Of a DNA stretch of 64,000 nucleotides, positions 37,080 through 45,527 are shown piece by piece. Every line of letters begins with the position of its first letter. Positions within the stretch are counted from its first letter, which is position 1. A program made the translations under genes and the position numbers. Source of the DNA: CAZPXZ01 sp965219495 (GTDB lineage Bacteria > Pseudomonadota > Alphaproteobacteria > Rhodobacterales > CAZPXZ01). The DNA lies in contig OZ244777.1 in assembly GCA_965219495.1 (NCBI GenBank), forward strand, positions 1,612,001 through 1,676,000, read 5' to 3'. The notes below the pieces were generated by a model. That model ran no database searches and was not told where the DNA came from. It saw nothing but the letters and a program-made list of their open reading frames with translations.

Positions 37080-37361
37080 TCATGGAGACAGTAACGCGCG
37101 CCTGACGGCTTCCGGTTCTTTCTGGATCACGCGCAGAAGCGTCGCCGCGGGTCCGCTGACTCTTCGCGTTCCCTGCTCCCATTTCCGGTAGCCAGATAGG
37201 CTCATACCCATGAGGGGCGCCATCTGCGCCTGGTTGAGGTTTGCTTGTTTCCGAACCTCGCGCGGGGTCACCGAAGCGTGGACAATTGTGGAGGCTTCGC
37301 CCCTCGCGGGTGCCAGAGCTTCTTCAAGGGACTGAATCAGATCTTCACCAAGAGTGTTCAT
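37080..37361 (-). CDS. XRE-family antitoxin (HigA/NadS-like)
   Basis: 93 residues from ATG 37361, preceded by GGAAGGA. The helix-turn-helix is in the C-terminal half (VRKQANLNQAQMAPLMGMSLSGYRKWEQG), with RRVSGPAATLLRVIQ after it, typical of antitoxins of RelE/HigB-type modules. The cognate toxin gene directly upstream is dead (37374-37566). An orphan antitoxin of this kind can persist as a regulator or as protection against a related toxin. Confidence 0.8.
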   Translation of the reverse strand: MNTLGEDLIQSLEEALAPARGEASTIVHASVTPREVRKQANLNQAQMAPLMGMSLSGYRKWEQGTRRVSGPAATLLRVIQKEPEAVRRALLSP

Positions 37362-37373
37362 TTCCTTCCCTAT

Positions 37374-37566
37374 CCCGCGGCCTTGAGCGCATCCGGGAGC
37401 GCGGCAACCGTGCGCTTTTCTCCCGGAGTCAAATCGGTCTTTGCAGACTTTGCGCAAGTTAGCAACGCATAGGTGGGCATCGCCTCGTCCCGATATTAGT
37501 AGATCACCCGCGCACCGCCCCGCTTGCCCCGACCTAGTGGCGCGAAGCGCATTTTCCGAACACCAA
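37374..37566 (-). pseudogene. RelE/HigB-type toxin remnant
   Basis: The frame reads GVRKMRFAPLGRGKRGGARVIY, then TAA, then YRDEAMPTYALLTCAKSAKTD...LPDALKAAG and a stop just before the antitoxin. This is the C-terminal two thirds of a RelE-superfamily mRNA interferase, with a nonsense codon where Tyr is expected in the VIYYYRD strand. The N-terminal third is missing; the end of the adjacent restriction-modification gene lies in its place. Confidence 0.75.
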
Positions 37567-37601
37567 AATTTTTGGAGCACATTTTCACCCCGCCCCGGCG
37601 A

Positions 37602-40600
37602 CTAGGTTTGCAGGATTGCTGCAATGCGCCGCGCGATATTGGCGAAGTGCTGGACTTCTTCCGGCCTGAGCATCCGCCCCAAGACCCTGCGTTCTCTATA
37701 AGACAGCCATTTCTTGAGAACCTGGTATCCACCGAGCCTATAGTTCCAAACAGCGGCTGGTATGTTGCGCCAAAAGGCATGGGCGTTGAGGTACACGTCA
37801 CATGTTGTTTCACCAAGTACTGACAACGCATCTCCCATGACCGTCCGTTCCTGAGGAGCAAATGGCCGCTCCACGAGATACCCCTTGCCCGGCATCACAT
37901 TGTCGTTTTGGCCAAAATGCCCCCAGCCAGCGTTGATGGCGAAGTCCTCGTTCGCCATGTTGCGGCCGCTGATGGTGGCGGGGACGGCGATAGCGGCGAT
38001 TTCCGGTCTCAGTGGCGCCTGCGTGACGCCGGGAACCGGGGAGTCGAGATTGAGCAGCGCGGCGAGTTCGCGCCCCCTCGTCGCCGACCGGGCGAGTTCT
38101 TCCGGCTCACCTTCGGCCACTCCGTCCGACCAGCCGGGCAACGGGATGCGCGGCCACTCCATCCGTAGCGCCCCGGCATTGGCTTCGCGGTAGGCGGGAT
38201 CGTGCAGCACGCTAAGAACATGGTGGAACAGATCTTCGACACCCGCGCCGAGGCGGTCGAGGTAGCGCTGCGCGGTTGCCGAAAGATTAGGGCGGCGTGC
38301 GCGGTCACCGTTGCTGCCTAGGCCGTCACCGAGGAGCCAAGCGGGGAAGAGATGGACTCCCCAGAAACCGTATTTCCAATTCGCAAGGTCATGAACCCAA
38401 GTGCCGTGTGTGAAATCGGCTTGAATCTCCCGCTTGCTGGACCCGAGCCACATATTGCCCTCGGACACATGCGACCTGTAGTCGGCCCGCTTCTCGTCGA
38501 GCAGCTTCGTATCCTTCTCCCAATAGAGCCAACGGTTATCGAAGGGCCGATAGGCGAAGCGAATGAAACCGGCTTCGTCCGGCCCGCCGCGCGCAAGAAG
38601 AACATTGCGTACCGCATGGGCGTTGTATCGCGTTGTAGTGTTCATCACCCCCGGATAGCGCCGTCCGATTTCTTCGTGGCTCAAAGCCGCGTCGAAGTAA
38701 TCTCCAATACGCTCCCGGAGCCGGTCGAGATCGACATCCACAAGGAATCCGTCGCGGCTGGTCTTGACGCCAGGAAAGGACACCGGGAACAAGTCGAGCA
38801 GCGCTGGCCAGTCGAACCACTCATCGTTCACCGCCATAGGCTTAAACGGCAGGCCGAGTCGGAGATTTGGTTCCAGTATTGAATAACCGTCATCTATTTG
38901 AGCTGCATTAAGACTATTCAAAAGTGCCCGCCGCCTTTCGTCGGCTCTTGCCTGATGAAAATCACGATACCGAACGCGTCCGCCTGTCAAAGGATTGGCA
39001 TCGGCTCCCCACTTGGAAAGCAGGGTTATGCTCGTGCCGACCTTTATTCCCGGTGATTGACCCCGTAGCGCGAAAACCGTTTCACTTGTTCTCCCGCCCG
39101 GCGCATATTCTGAGATTATGCGGTCACCGTGCAGATTATCGATGCGAACCGCGTCGAACGCCTCAAGGTAGTGCTCCCGCATTCCAGTGAAGGATAGACC
39201 GTCGAGCCAGGAATAGTTGGAAATGAAACAAACCACGCCTTGGCCTGTCTTCTCCGCGATGCGCCGTTCCGCCATGCGGAAGAAACGGACATAGAGATCG
39301 TTCAGTCCCTGACCTTCGGGCCTACGGACGCGCTTCGTCGAGCGGTACGCATCCGACAATTCCCGTTCTTCGTCCACCGCCATGCCCGCGAAACCGTTGT
39401 AGGGCGGATTGCCGAGGATCACGAGGATCGGCTTTTCTTGCTTCACTCGTTCCGCCCGGTCGCGTTCTTCCTCCAGTTCAGGGAACAGCAGGGGTTTGGT
39501 CGTGCTCGGTTCCCATCCGGTGAGCGCATTGGTGAGGAAAATGCCGGCGCGTTCACTTCCGTCGTCCGTTAGCGGCGCGTCGAGGTCCTGCATGGTAAGT
39601 CCGACCTGCAAGTGGGCGACGACGAAGGGCGCGGGCATGATCTCAAACCCGAAAACCCGCTCGGTCGCCGCGCGCTTCACCCGCGCGCCGGTTAGAGCGC
39701 CGAGGCCCTGTCCTTCGAGATTGGTGGCGATACGGCGCAGCACTTCCGCCAGATAAGCCCCGGTCCCGCAGCACGGGTCGAGCACATAGACGTTTTCCGC
39801 CGCCAAACCGTCCGAGATGCCAAGATCGTCCTTCAGCGCCCGGTCCACACGGGCCACCATGTAGCGGACCACTTCGGCAGGCGTGTACCAGACGCCAAGT
39901 TGCTTGCGCAGGTCGGGATCGAAGGCTTCCAGGAACGGTTCGTAGAAGTAGGGCACAGCCTCGCCTTCCACGAACCGGCTGAAGAAGACGGATCGGTCCA
40001 CGCGGTCGAGCGCTGCTTCCGTCCAGTCCAGTACTTCGACAAGGCCTAGCGGCTTCAGTTGACCCGGCTGGGACAGCTGTTGAAACAGCGCTTGCAACAC
40101 CGGCGCCCGAAGATGCCAGACCGTTTCGCGCCAATTGAATTTCGCGGTGTCATAGCCGCCCTCGAACAGGGGTCCGTCATCGGATTTCGCGTCTCTCGAC
40201 CATAGGACCCAAGCAGAGAAGACGCCGTAGAACAGAGTTTGCACCAAGGTCGAATGGAAAAATCGAGCGCCTTTCTCGCCCTCAAACCGAACGCCCAGCG
40301 CTTCCTCCAGTGCCGAGCGCACCGTTTCGAGCGACGGAGCGTCGCCCGCTGCCTCGACTCGCGCCAGGCCGTCGCGTGCATACGATGCGAGCAGCCATGC
40401 CAAGTCACTCGGCTCGGTGAGCGCCGCCCGATGCGTGAGACCGCGTGCAAGATATTCGCCGAGGCCTGCACCGGATTTGCGCGCGAAAGCGCGCGGTTTC
40501 TCCAATCTGCGATTGAAGTCGTCTGCGCTCTTCGCCAATCGGAAGGTCTCGAGTTTCTCGGGACGGCCCAACCCGTCCTCGCCCACCAGAACAAAATCGC

Positions 40601-40979
40601 GCGTGTTCGTTACAAGCACCAGCCGGTAACGGTTCCAGTAACGGCTAACCTGATCGCCCGCCGCCGTGAGCCAAGCATCATCTTCGACAGGCTTCACCTC
40701 GACCACGCCGCGCTCTGGCGCCTGGCCCTTGCGCGGTCGGCCCTTCTGCACTTGATTCGCGGCAAAAAGGCCGAAATCCGGATGGCCCGCACCCTGATCG
40801 GCGAGTTCTCCGACACAAAATACCTTCGGCCTGAGCGCCGCGCCGACGGCGTTCAACAGATTGGCGAGGGGCCCGTAGAATGACCGCTCGCCCGTCGCGC
40901 CGCCCGATGCGCGCACCCGTCCGAGATCGGCGAAGTACGCTTCGACCGCCATTGCCAGTTTCGTGTTTGATCCCGTCAT
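37602..40979 (-). CDS. Type ISP-like restriction endonuclease-methyltransferase without helicase
   Basis: 1125 residues, intact. An N-terminal PD-(D/E)XK nuclease is visible (HPDFG with Asp68; VVEVKP with Glu94 and Lys96). The adenine-methyltransferase core has motif I DPCCGTG (401-407) and motif IV NPPY (524-527). The C-terminal 450 residues match the specificity-domain style of Type ISP enzymes such as LlaBIII (YEKDTKLLDEKRADY-like, NMWLGSSKREI, YLNAHAFWRNIPAAVWNYRLGGYQVLKKW). Type ISP proteins also carry a helicase between nuclease and methylase; none is seen here, so it resembles a Type IIG arrangement. It would methylate one DNA strand and cut unmodified DNA, as a stand-alone defence gene. 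Start ATG 40979 follows AAGGA closely. Confidence 0.85.
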   Translation of the reverse strand: MTGSNTKLAMAVEAYFADLGRVRASGGATGERSFYGPLANLLNAVGAALRPKVFCVGELADQGAGHPDFGLFAANQVQKGRPRKGQAPERGVVEVKPVEDDAWLTAAGDQVSRYWNRYRLVLVTNTRDFVLVGEDGLGRPEKLETFRLAKSADDFNRRLEKPRAFARKSGAGLGEYLARGLTHRAALTEPSDLAWLLASYARDGLARVEAAGDAPSLETVRSALEEALGVRFEGEKGARFFHSTLVQTLFYGVFSAWVLWSRDAKSDDGPLFEGGYDTAKFNWRETVWHLRAPVLQALFQQLSQPGQLKPLGLVEVLDWTEAALDRVDRSVFFSRFVEGEAVPYFYEPFLEAFDPDLRKQLGVWYTPAEVVRYMVARVDRALKDDLGISDGLAAENVYVLDPCCGTGAYLAEVLRRIATNLEGQGLGALTGARVKRAATERVFGFEIMPAPFVVAHLQVGLTMQDLDAPLTDDGSERAGIFLTNALTGWEPSTTKPLLFPELEEERDRAERVKQEKPILVILGNPPYNGFAGMAVDEERELSDAYRSTKRVRRPEGQGLNDLYVRFFRMAERRIAEKTGQGVVCFISNYSWLDGLSFTGMREHYLEAFDAVRIDNLHGDRIISEYAPGGRTSETVFALRGQSPGIKVGTSITLLSKWGADANPLTGGRVRYRDFHQARADERRRALLNSLNAAQIDDGYSILEPNLRLGLPFKPMAVNDEWFDWPALLDLFPVSFPGVKTSRDGFLVDVDLDRLRERIGDYFDAALSHEEIGRRYPGVMNTTTRYNAHAVRNVLLARGGPDEAGFIRFAYRPFDNRWLYWEKDTKLLDEKRADYRSHVSEGNMWLGSSKREIQADFTHGTWVHDLANWKYGFWGVHLFPAWLLGDGLGSNGDRARRPNLSATAQRYLDRLGAGVEDLFHHVLSVLHDPAYREANAGALRMEWPRIPLPGWSDGVAEGEPEELARSATRGRELAALLNLDSPVPGVTQAPLRPEIAAIAVPATISGRNMANEDFAINAGWGHFGQNDNVMPGKGYLVERPFAPQERTVMGDALSVLGETTCDVYLNAHAFWRNIPAAVWNYRLGGYQVLKKWLSYRERRVLGRMLRPEEVQHFANIARRIAAILQT

Positions 40980-41797
40980 AATCCTTGTTGTCGCCGAGCG
41001 CAGCGCCGTATGCAAGCGTGTATTCCGTTCCGCACCATAAGAGCCGAAATCTGCACACCTGAGCGTCGCCGCTCTGCACTATGCATCGCGCGCATTGAAT
41101 GAACCCGAAGATCGTCGGATGCAATGGTGCTGGTCGCGTCGCGCCAGACGCCTCGCAAGCTACGGTTCACACTGATATTTGGGGCGCGCAGGTATCGTAT
41201 TCACGAGACACGATGTGGAAAGCAAAATGTTGAACGACCAACCGGTGTCGGTGAGTCCCGCGGGGCCGGTTCTGTAAAATTTGTGGACGCCCGGATATCC
41301 GTTGCAAGACGCTCTGCTATTGAAATATCCGTAGGGCAATGTGGAGCACTGGATGGTTTCTGACCGGTAGCCTCGTTTGAACTCTGGAATTGTTCCGAGC
41401 ACTTGCCGCACCGCTTTCTTGGCTCGTGATCTTGCATCGGGCACAATCAGCCCTCAAGACTTCATGCGGAGTGTTCCAGCAACAGCGCACGCACCTGACT
41501 TCTGCCAAGCACTCGCCGCATAGCGCCAAATCTTCCCGTACGCCGCATTGCCGGGGAACGAGTTTGGTCTTCACGGCAAACAATTCTGCGGAAACCGCCA
41601 GACTTGCTCAAGGCTTCTTCGGCTTGTCTCGCATTCTGATCCGAAATCGCGAGCCGTACATGGTTTTCAGTCCAAGAACTTGGCTTGGGCCGGTCCTCAG
41701 CGTGCTCCAGATGGAATTTGCTTCAATATCTCATGATCATTTGCATCTGTCGGCAAACCGGACCCCCGAACGAGCCGGAGAACTTGAAAATCCAAAA
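40980..41797. other. Intergenic region between the restriction-modification and ABC ATPase genes
   Basis: No supported gene. A leftward frame at 41583-41317 is rich in cysteine (LCGECLAEVRCVRCCWN, CARCK), which could be an eroded zinc-binding protein, but it lacks a convincing start and family. The promoter of the restriction-modification gene lies near the left end. Confidence 0.4.
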
Positions 41798-42886
41798 TCA
41801 AGTCTCTACGACGATGGTCGAACCCGATTCATCGAACAAATGGCAGTATTCGGACGACGCCGCGGCGGAGATCGACTCCCCTCGCCTGAGCGCCGTTTCG
41901 CCTTCGATTTTCACGATGATCACGTCGCCGCTGCTGAGCGCCAAATGCACCAGGCTGTGATCTCCCAGCTTTTCCGTCACCAGCACCTGCCCAGATAGGG
42001 CCACGTCGCCCTCCTCTGCCAGAACCAGATGCTCCGGACGAACGCCAAGTGTAACGCGCGTTCCGGAAGCGGGTGAACCCGCCCCGGTGGGTGGCTTCAC
42101 CGTGGTGCCGTCGACCAGCCGCAGGCGCGCCTCTCCGTTCGCCCCGGTCACAGTGCCGCCAAGGAAATTCATCTGCGGCGAGCCGAGGAAACCTGCCACG
42201 AAGAGGTTCGCGGGCTGATTGTAGAGGTCCATCGGGCGTCCCACCTGTTCCACGGTTCCGGCGTTCAGAACCACGATCTTGTCGGCAAGCGTCATCGCTT
42301 CGACCTGATCGTGCGTGACGTAAATCATCGTCGCGTCCAGGCGATCATGCAGCCTGGCGACTTCGATGCGGGTCTGCACCCTGAGCTTGGCATCCAGATT
42401 GGAAAGCGGTTCGTCGAACAGGAATACTCTCGGTTCCCGGACGATCGCACGGCCGATGGCGACACGCTGGCGCTGCCCGCCCGAGAGCTGCCGCGGCTTC
42501 CGGCCGAGAAGCTCGTCAAGCTGCAGGATTGCCGCCGCCTTCTGCACGCGCACCTGAATTTCCTTCTTGCTGAATTTGGCAAGCTTCAGACCGAAGGCCA
42601 TGTTGTCGAACACCGTCATGTGGGGATAGAGCGCATAGGACTGAAAGACCATCGCGATCCCGCGCCGTGCGGGCGGCAAGTCATTCACCCGGTCGCCCCC
42701 GATCCAGATTTCGCCGGCGGTGATGGTCTCAAGGCCGGCGATCAAACGGAGCAGAGTGGACTTGCCGCATCCGGAGGGGCCGACAAAGACCGCGAACTCG
42801 CCTTCTTCGATATCCAGGTCGACGCCATGAACGGCTTCGATTTCGCCAAACGACTTGCTGACTTCACGGAGTTCCACGGTGGCCAT
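41798..42886 (-). CDS. ABC transporter ATP-binding protein (UgpC/MalK type)
   Basis: 362 residues from ATG 42886 with GAGGGAA upstream. Walker A is GPSGCGKS (36-43), the signature LSGGQ (134-138), Walker B VFLFDEP (about 154-160), and the H-loop THDQVEAM. The C-terminal 130 residues form the TOBE/OB-type regulatory domain of MalK-like ATPases, which energise sugar or glycerol-phosphate importers. No permease or binding protein gene is next to it, so it must serve an importer encoded elsewhere, as orphan MalK-type ATPases often do. Confidence 0.93.
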   Translation of the reverse strand: MATVELREVSKSFGEIEAVHGVDLDIEEGEFAVFVGPSGCGKSTLLRLIAGLETITAGEIWIGGDRVNDLPPARRGIAMVFQSYALYPHMTVFDNMAFGLKLAKFSKKEIQVRVQKAAAILQLDELLGRKPRQLSGGQRQRVAIGRAIVREPRVFLFDEPLSNLDAKLRVQTRIEVARLHDRLDATMIYVTHDQVEAMTLADKIVVLNAGTVEQVGRPMDLYNQPANLFVAGFLGSPQMNFLGGTVTGANGEARLRLVDGTTVKPPTGAGSPASGTRVTLGVRPEHLVLAEEGDVALSGQVLVTEKLGDHSLVHLALSSGDVIIVKIEGETALRRGESISAAASSEYCHLFDESGSTIVVET

Positions 42887-43002
42887 GTAGCGTTCCCTCA
42901 CAAATGAGCAGACCGGCGTTTCCCAGCCAAAATGCTACGTTACATACAGTATAGGTCAAGCCGAAAAGGATTCCTCCGAACCCTTTCCGTTCCGAAACAT
43001 GC

Positions 43003-43281
43003 TCAACTCGAACAAGGAATGCGAATCGTCTTTCGGCGAGCCGAAAGTCCGCCGACGATCGCAATGGACGATTTCGGCAGCCCCAAGAACTTCGAGAGCG
43101 TCCGAATGACCTGGACATTGGCCTTTCCCTTTTCCGGCGCCGCCGTCACCTTGACGCGCAGGCGCAAGGCACCGCGCTCGTCGCGGTCCACGATCACCTG
43201 ATTCGCGGTGGATCTCGGCGTAACCTGCACGTGGAAGATTTCGCCCAGTTCTCGCCGTAGCGTATTTGGGTCCTGTTGCAC
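43003..43281 (-). CDS. DUF167 (YggU) family protein
   Basis: 92 residues. The YggU pattern is clear: HVQVTPRSTANQV, LRLRVKVTAAPEKGKANVQVI, and LSKFLGLPKSSIAIVGGLSARRKTIRI. The small alpha/beta protein is widespread in bacteria, archaea and eukaryotes; its function is not established. It is divergent from the TPR gene, whose start lies about 150 bases to the right. Confidence 0.88.
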   Translation of the reverse strand: MQQDPNTLRRELGEIFHVQVTPRSTANQVIVDRDERGALRLRVKVTAAPEKGKANVQVIRTLSKFLGLPKSSIAIVGGLSARRKTIRIPCSS

Positions 43282-43424
43282 GGCTTTGTCACCTTGCTAC
43301 TGCGGAATCTTTGCGAGTTCGGTTGCGTGATCGCTGGATTCCCGCGCGCAATGACCATACACGGAAAAACAGGGAACCGGATACCGTGTTCTCTTCGCGG
43401 AAGATCAATCACGGAGTCTTGACA

Positions 43425-45179
43425 GTGGCCGACGCCGGTTACTTCGATCTGGGACCCTGGTTCCGGCAAATCTCCACGCGTTCGCCGGAAGCCCAGGTCT
43501 GGTTCAACCGGGGGCTCAATTGGACTTACGGGTTCAACCAGGAAGAAGCCGTGGCCTGTTTCAAGGAAGCGTTGGCGCACGATCCGGATTGCGCCATGGC
43601 CTGGTGGGGAATCGCCTATTGCGCAGGGCCCTTCTACAACCGGACATGGGCGCACTGCACGCCCGCGGAACTCCGGGAAATCCTGTCCGTCTGCTATCCG
43701 GCCGCGCGGCGCGCCGTTGCGCTTTCGGAGAATTGCACCCCTGCCGAGCGGGCGCTCATCCGCGCCATCCCATTCCGGTACCAGCAGCCCTCTCCGCAGC
43801 CGCTCGTTGAACTCAATCGCTGGCTGGACGACTTCGCATCCGAAATGCGCAAAGCCTGCCGCGCGATTCCCGAGGATCTCGATATCGCTTCGCTCTACGC
43901 CGAAGCCGCGCTCACCCGAACGCCGCGGCAACTCTGGGACGTCTGGACAGGAGATCCGAAACCGCATGCCGATACGGAAAAGGCGCTGGAGGTCCTGGAG
44001 ACCGCCCTGGCGCAAGCATACAGGGACAACACCCCGCATCCCGGAGTACTCCACATGTATATCCACCTCATGGAAATGTCGGTGGTACCGGAGAAGGCGC
44101 TGGAGGCAGCCGACCGCCTGCGCGGCCTCGCGCCGGATGCCGGCCACCTCCAGCACATGCCCGCGCACATTTACGTGCTCTGCGGCGACTACATGCAGGC
44201 GGTCGAATTCAGCCGGAAAGCCTTGGAAGCAAACGCAAAATACGTCGACCATGCCGGCGCCGACAACTTCTACACAACGTCCCGCTGCCACGACCTGCAC
44301 CTCTACATGCATGCCGCAATGCTGCTCGGTCACTATGGATACGCCTGCCACGCCGACCGCGGCATCCGCGAAATTGCAACCACCGGACTTGTGGAACGCA
44401 GCCAACCCTACATGTCCTGGATCCTTGACGGCTACAGGTCCATGCGAACGCACATGCTGGTGCGCTTTGGCCGTTGGCGCGAACTCGCTCTCGAACCCGC
44501 CCCGGAGGAACCCGATCTCTTTCCCTTCCTTCGCACCATGCGCGCCTATGGATGCGGCATTGCGCATTCCGCGCTTGGAAATCTCGAGGAGGCCGAGGCT
44601 TCCCTCCGGTCCTTCCACGCGGCCCAGGCCAGAATCGACGGGGACTCCATCCTGCTCAACAATCCGGCGCTCGACGTATTTGCGGTCGGCGAGGCGATGC
44701 TTCGAGGCGAACTGGAGTACCGGAAGCGGAACTATTCCGCAGCTTTCTGCCACCTCCGCCGCGCTGTCGAACTCGACGACGATTTGAACTACACCGAACC
44801 TTGGGCCTGGATGCATCCGCCTCGCCACGCGCTCGGCGCCCTGCTCTGCGAACAGGAACAATTCGCGGAAGCGGAGGGGGTTTACCGCGCCGATCTCGGA
44901 TATGACCGATCCATTCCCCGATGCGTGCAGCACCCCGAAAACATTTGGGCGCTGCGAGGGCTTGTGGAATGCGTCGAGCAGGCCGGCCGCGACGATGAGG
45001 CCCGGGAATTGCGCCAACGGCTCGATGCGGTCCGCGCGCATGCCGACATCGACATTCACTCTTCCTGCGCCTGCCGCGGGCTGCAGTTCCCCACCCCGCC
45101 CAATGGCCCCCTGCCGGCGGCGATGGCCGAAACCGGCGCGCCACAAAGCCCGTTCTGCCCCGGCCTCGGCGAATCGTGA
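43425..45179 (+). CDS. Tetratricopeptide-repeat protein
   Basis: About 584 residues. The GTG at 43425 (VADAGYFDLG) is chosen because GGAG lies eight bases upstream; the open frame extends further back without a good start. The N-terminal part has a TPR-like pair (AQVWFNRGLNWTYGFNQEEA, CFKEALAHDPDCAMAWWGIAY), the middle has helical hairpins (ALEAADRLRGLAPDAGHLQHMP, AVEFSRKALEANAKYVDHAGA), and more repeats run to the end. No signal peptide or membrane segment is visible, so it is probably a soluble scaffold. A similar protein type occurs across bacteria without a defined role. Confidence 0.82.
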   Translation: MADAGYFDLGPWFRQISTRSPEAQVWFNRGLNWTYGFNQEEAVACFKEALAHDPDCAMAWWGIAYCAGPFYNRTWAHCTPAELREILSVCYPAARRAVALSENCTPAERALIRAIPFRYQQPSPQPLVELNRWLDDFASEMRKACRAIPEDLDIASLYAEAALTRTPRQLWDVWTGDPKPHADTEKALEVLETALAQAYRDNTPHPGVLHMYIHLMEMSVVPEKALEAADRLRGLAPDAGHLQHMPAHIYVLCGDYMQAVEFSRKALEANAKYVDHAGADNFYTTSRCHDLHLYMHAAMLLGHYGYACHADRGIREIATTGLVERSQPYMSWILDGYRSMRTHMLVRFGRWRELALEPAPEEPDLFPFLRTMRAYGCGIAHSALGNLEEAEASLRSFHAAQARIDGDSILLNNPALDVFAVGEAMLRGELEYRKRNYSAAFCHLRRAVELDDDLNYTEPWAWMHPPRHALGALLCEQEQFAEAEGVYRADLGYDRSIPRCVQHPENIWALRGLVECVEQAGRDDEARELRQRLDAVRAHADIDIHSSCACRGLQFPTPPNGPLPAAMAETGAPQSPFCPGLGES

Positions 45180-45527
45180 CGGTCCGTGGTTCCGCCTATC
45201 CGTGCGAAGACTGAACGCAGTCGGCGATTCGACCGGCTCACCGGATTTTGTTTGCAATTTCGGAAACATACGGACCCGACTGCAATAATTCGCCGAAGTG
45301 GATCGTAAGTCGGCTTTAATTGGGATGAAATAATCTGCAAATGGGAGAATTGTTCCTCACGGAGTGGCGCTCGGTCAAGGCATGGGTTAGGTTTGCCCGG
45401 ATTTCCGGTGCGTTCCTGACCTCCTCCCAAAGCGAATCAAGCCGGAAATCGCTGCGGTCGCCGGACCTGTTGCCGACCAGTTTCGTGGCGCCGGCCCCGG
45501 AGTTTCGAAGTTGACCCCGCAAGCAGC
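45180..45527. other. Short intergenic region before addB
   Basis: Nothing recognisable. It marks the right end of the accessory segment and must contain the promoter of addBA, now cut off from the tsaE-amgK-murU transcript. Confidence 0.5.

Noticed and set aside
43194..45269. A 691-codon leftward frame opposite the TPR protein
   Set aside because: The rightward frame has clear TPR hairpins; the leftward frame overlaps the DUF167 gene and has no domain.
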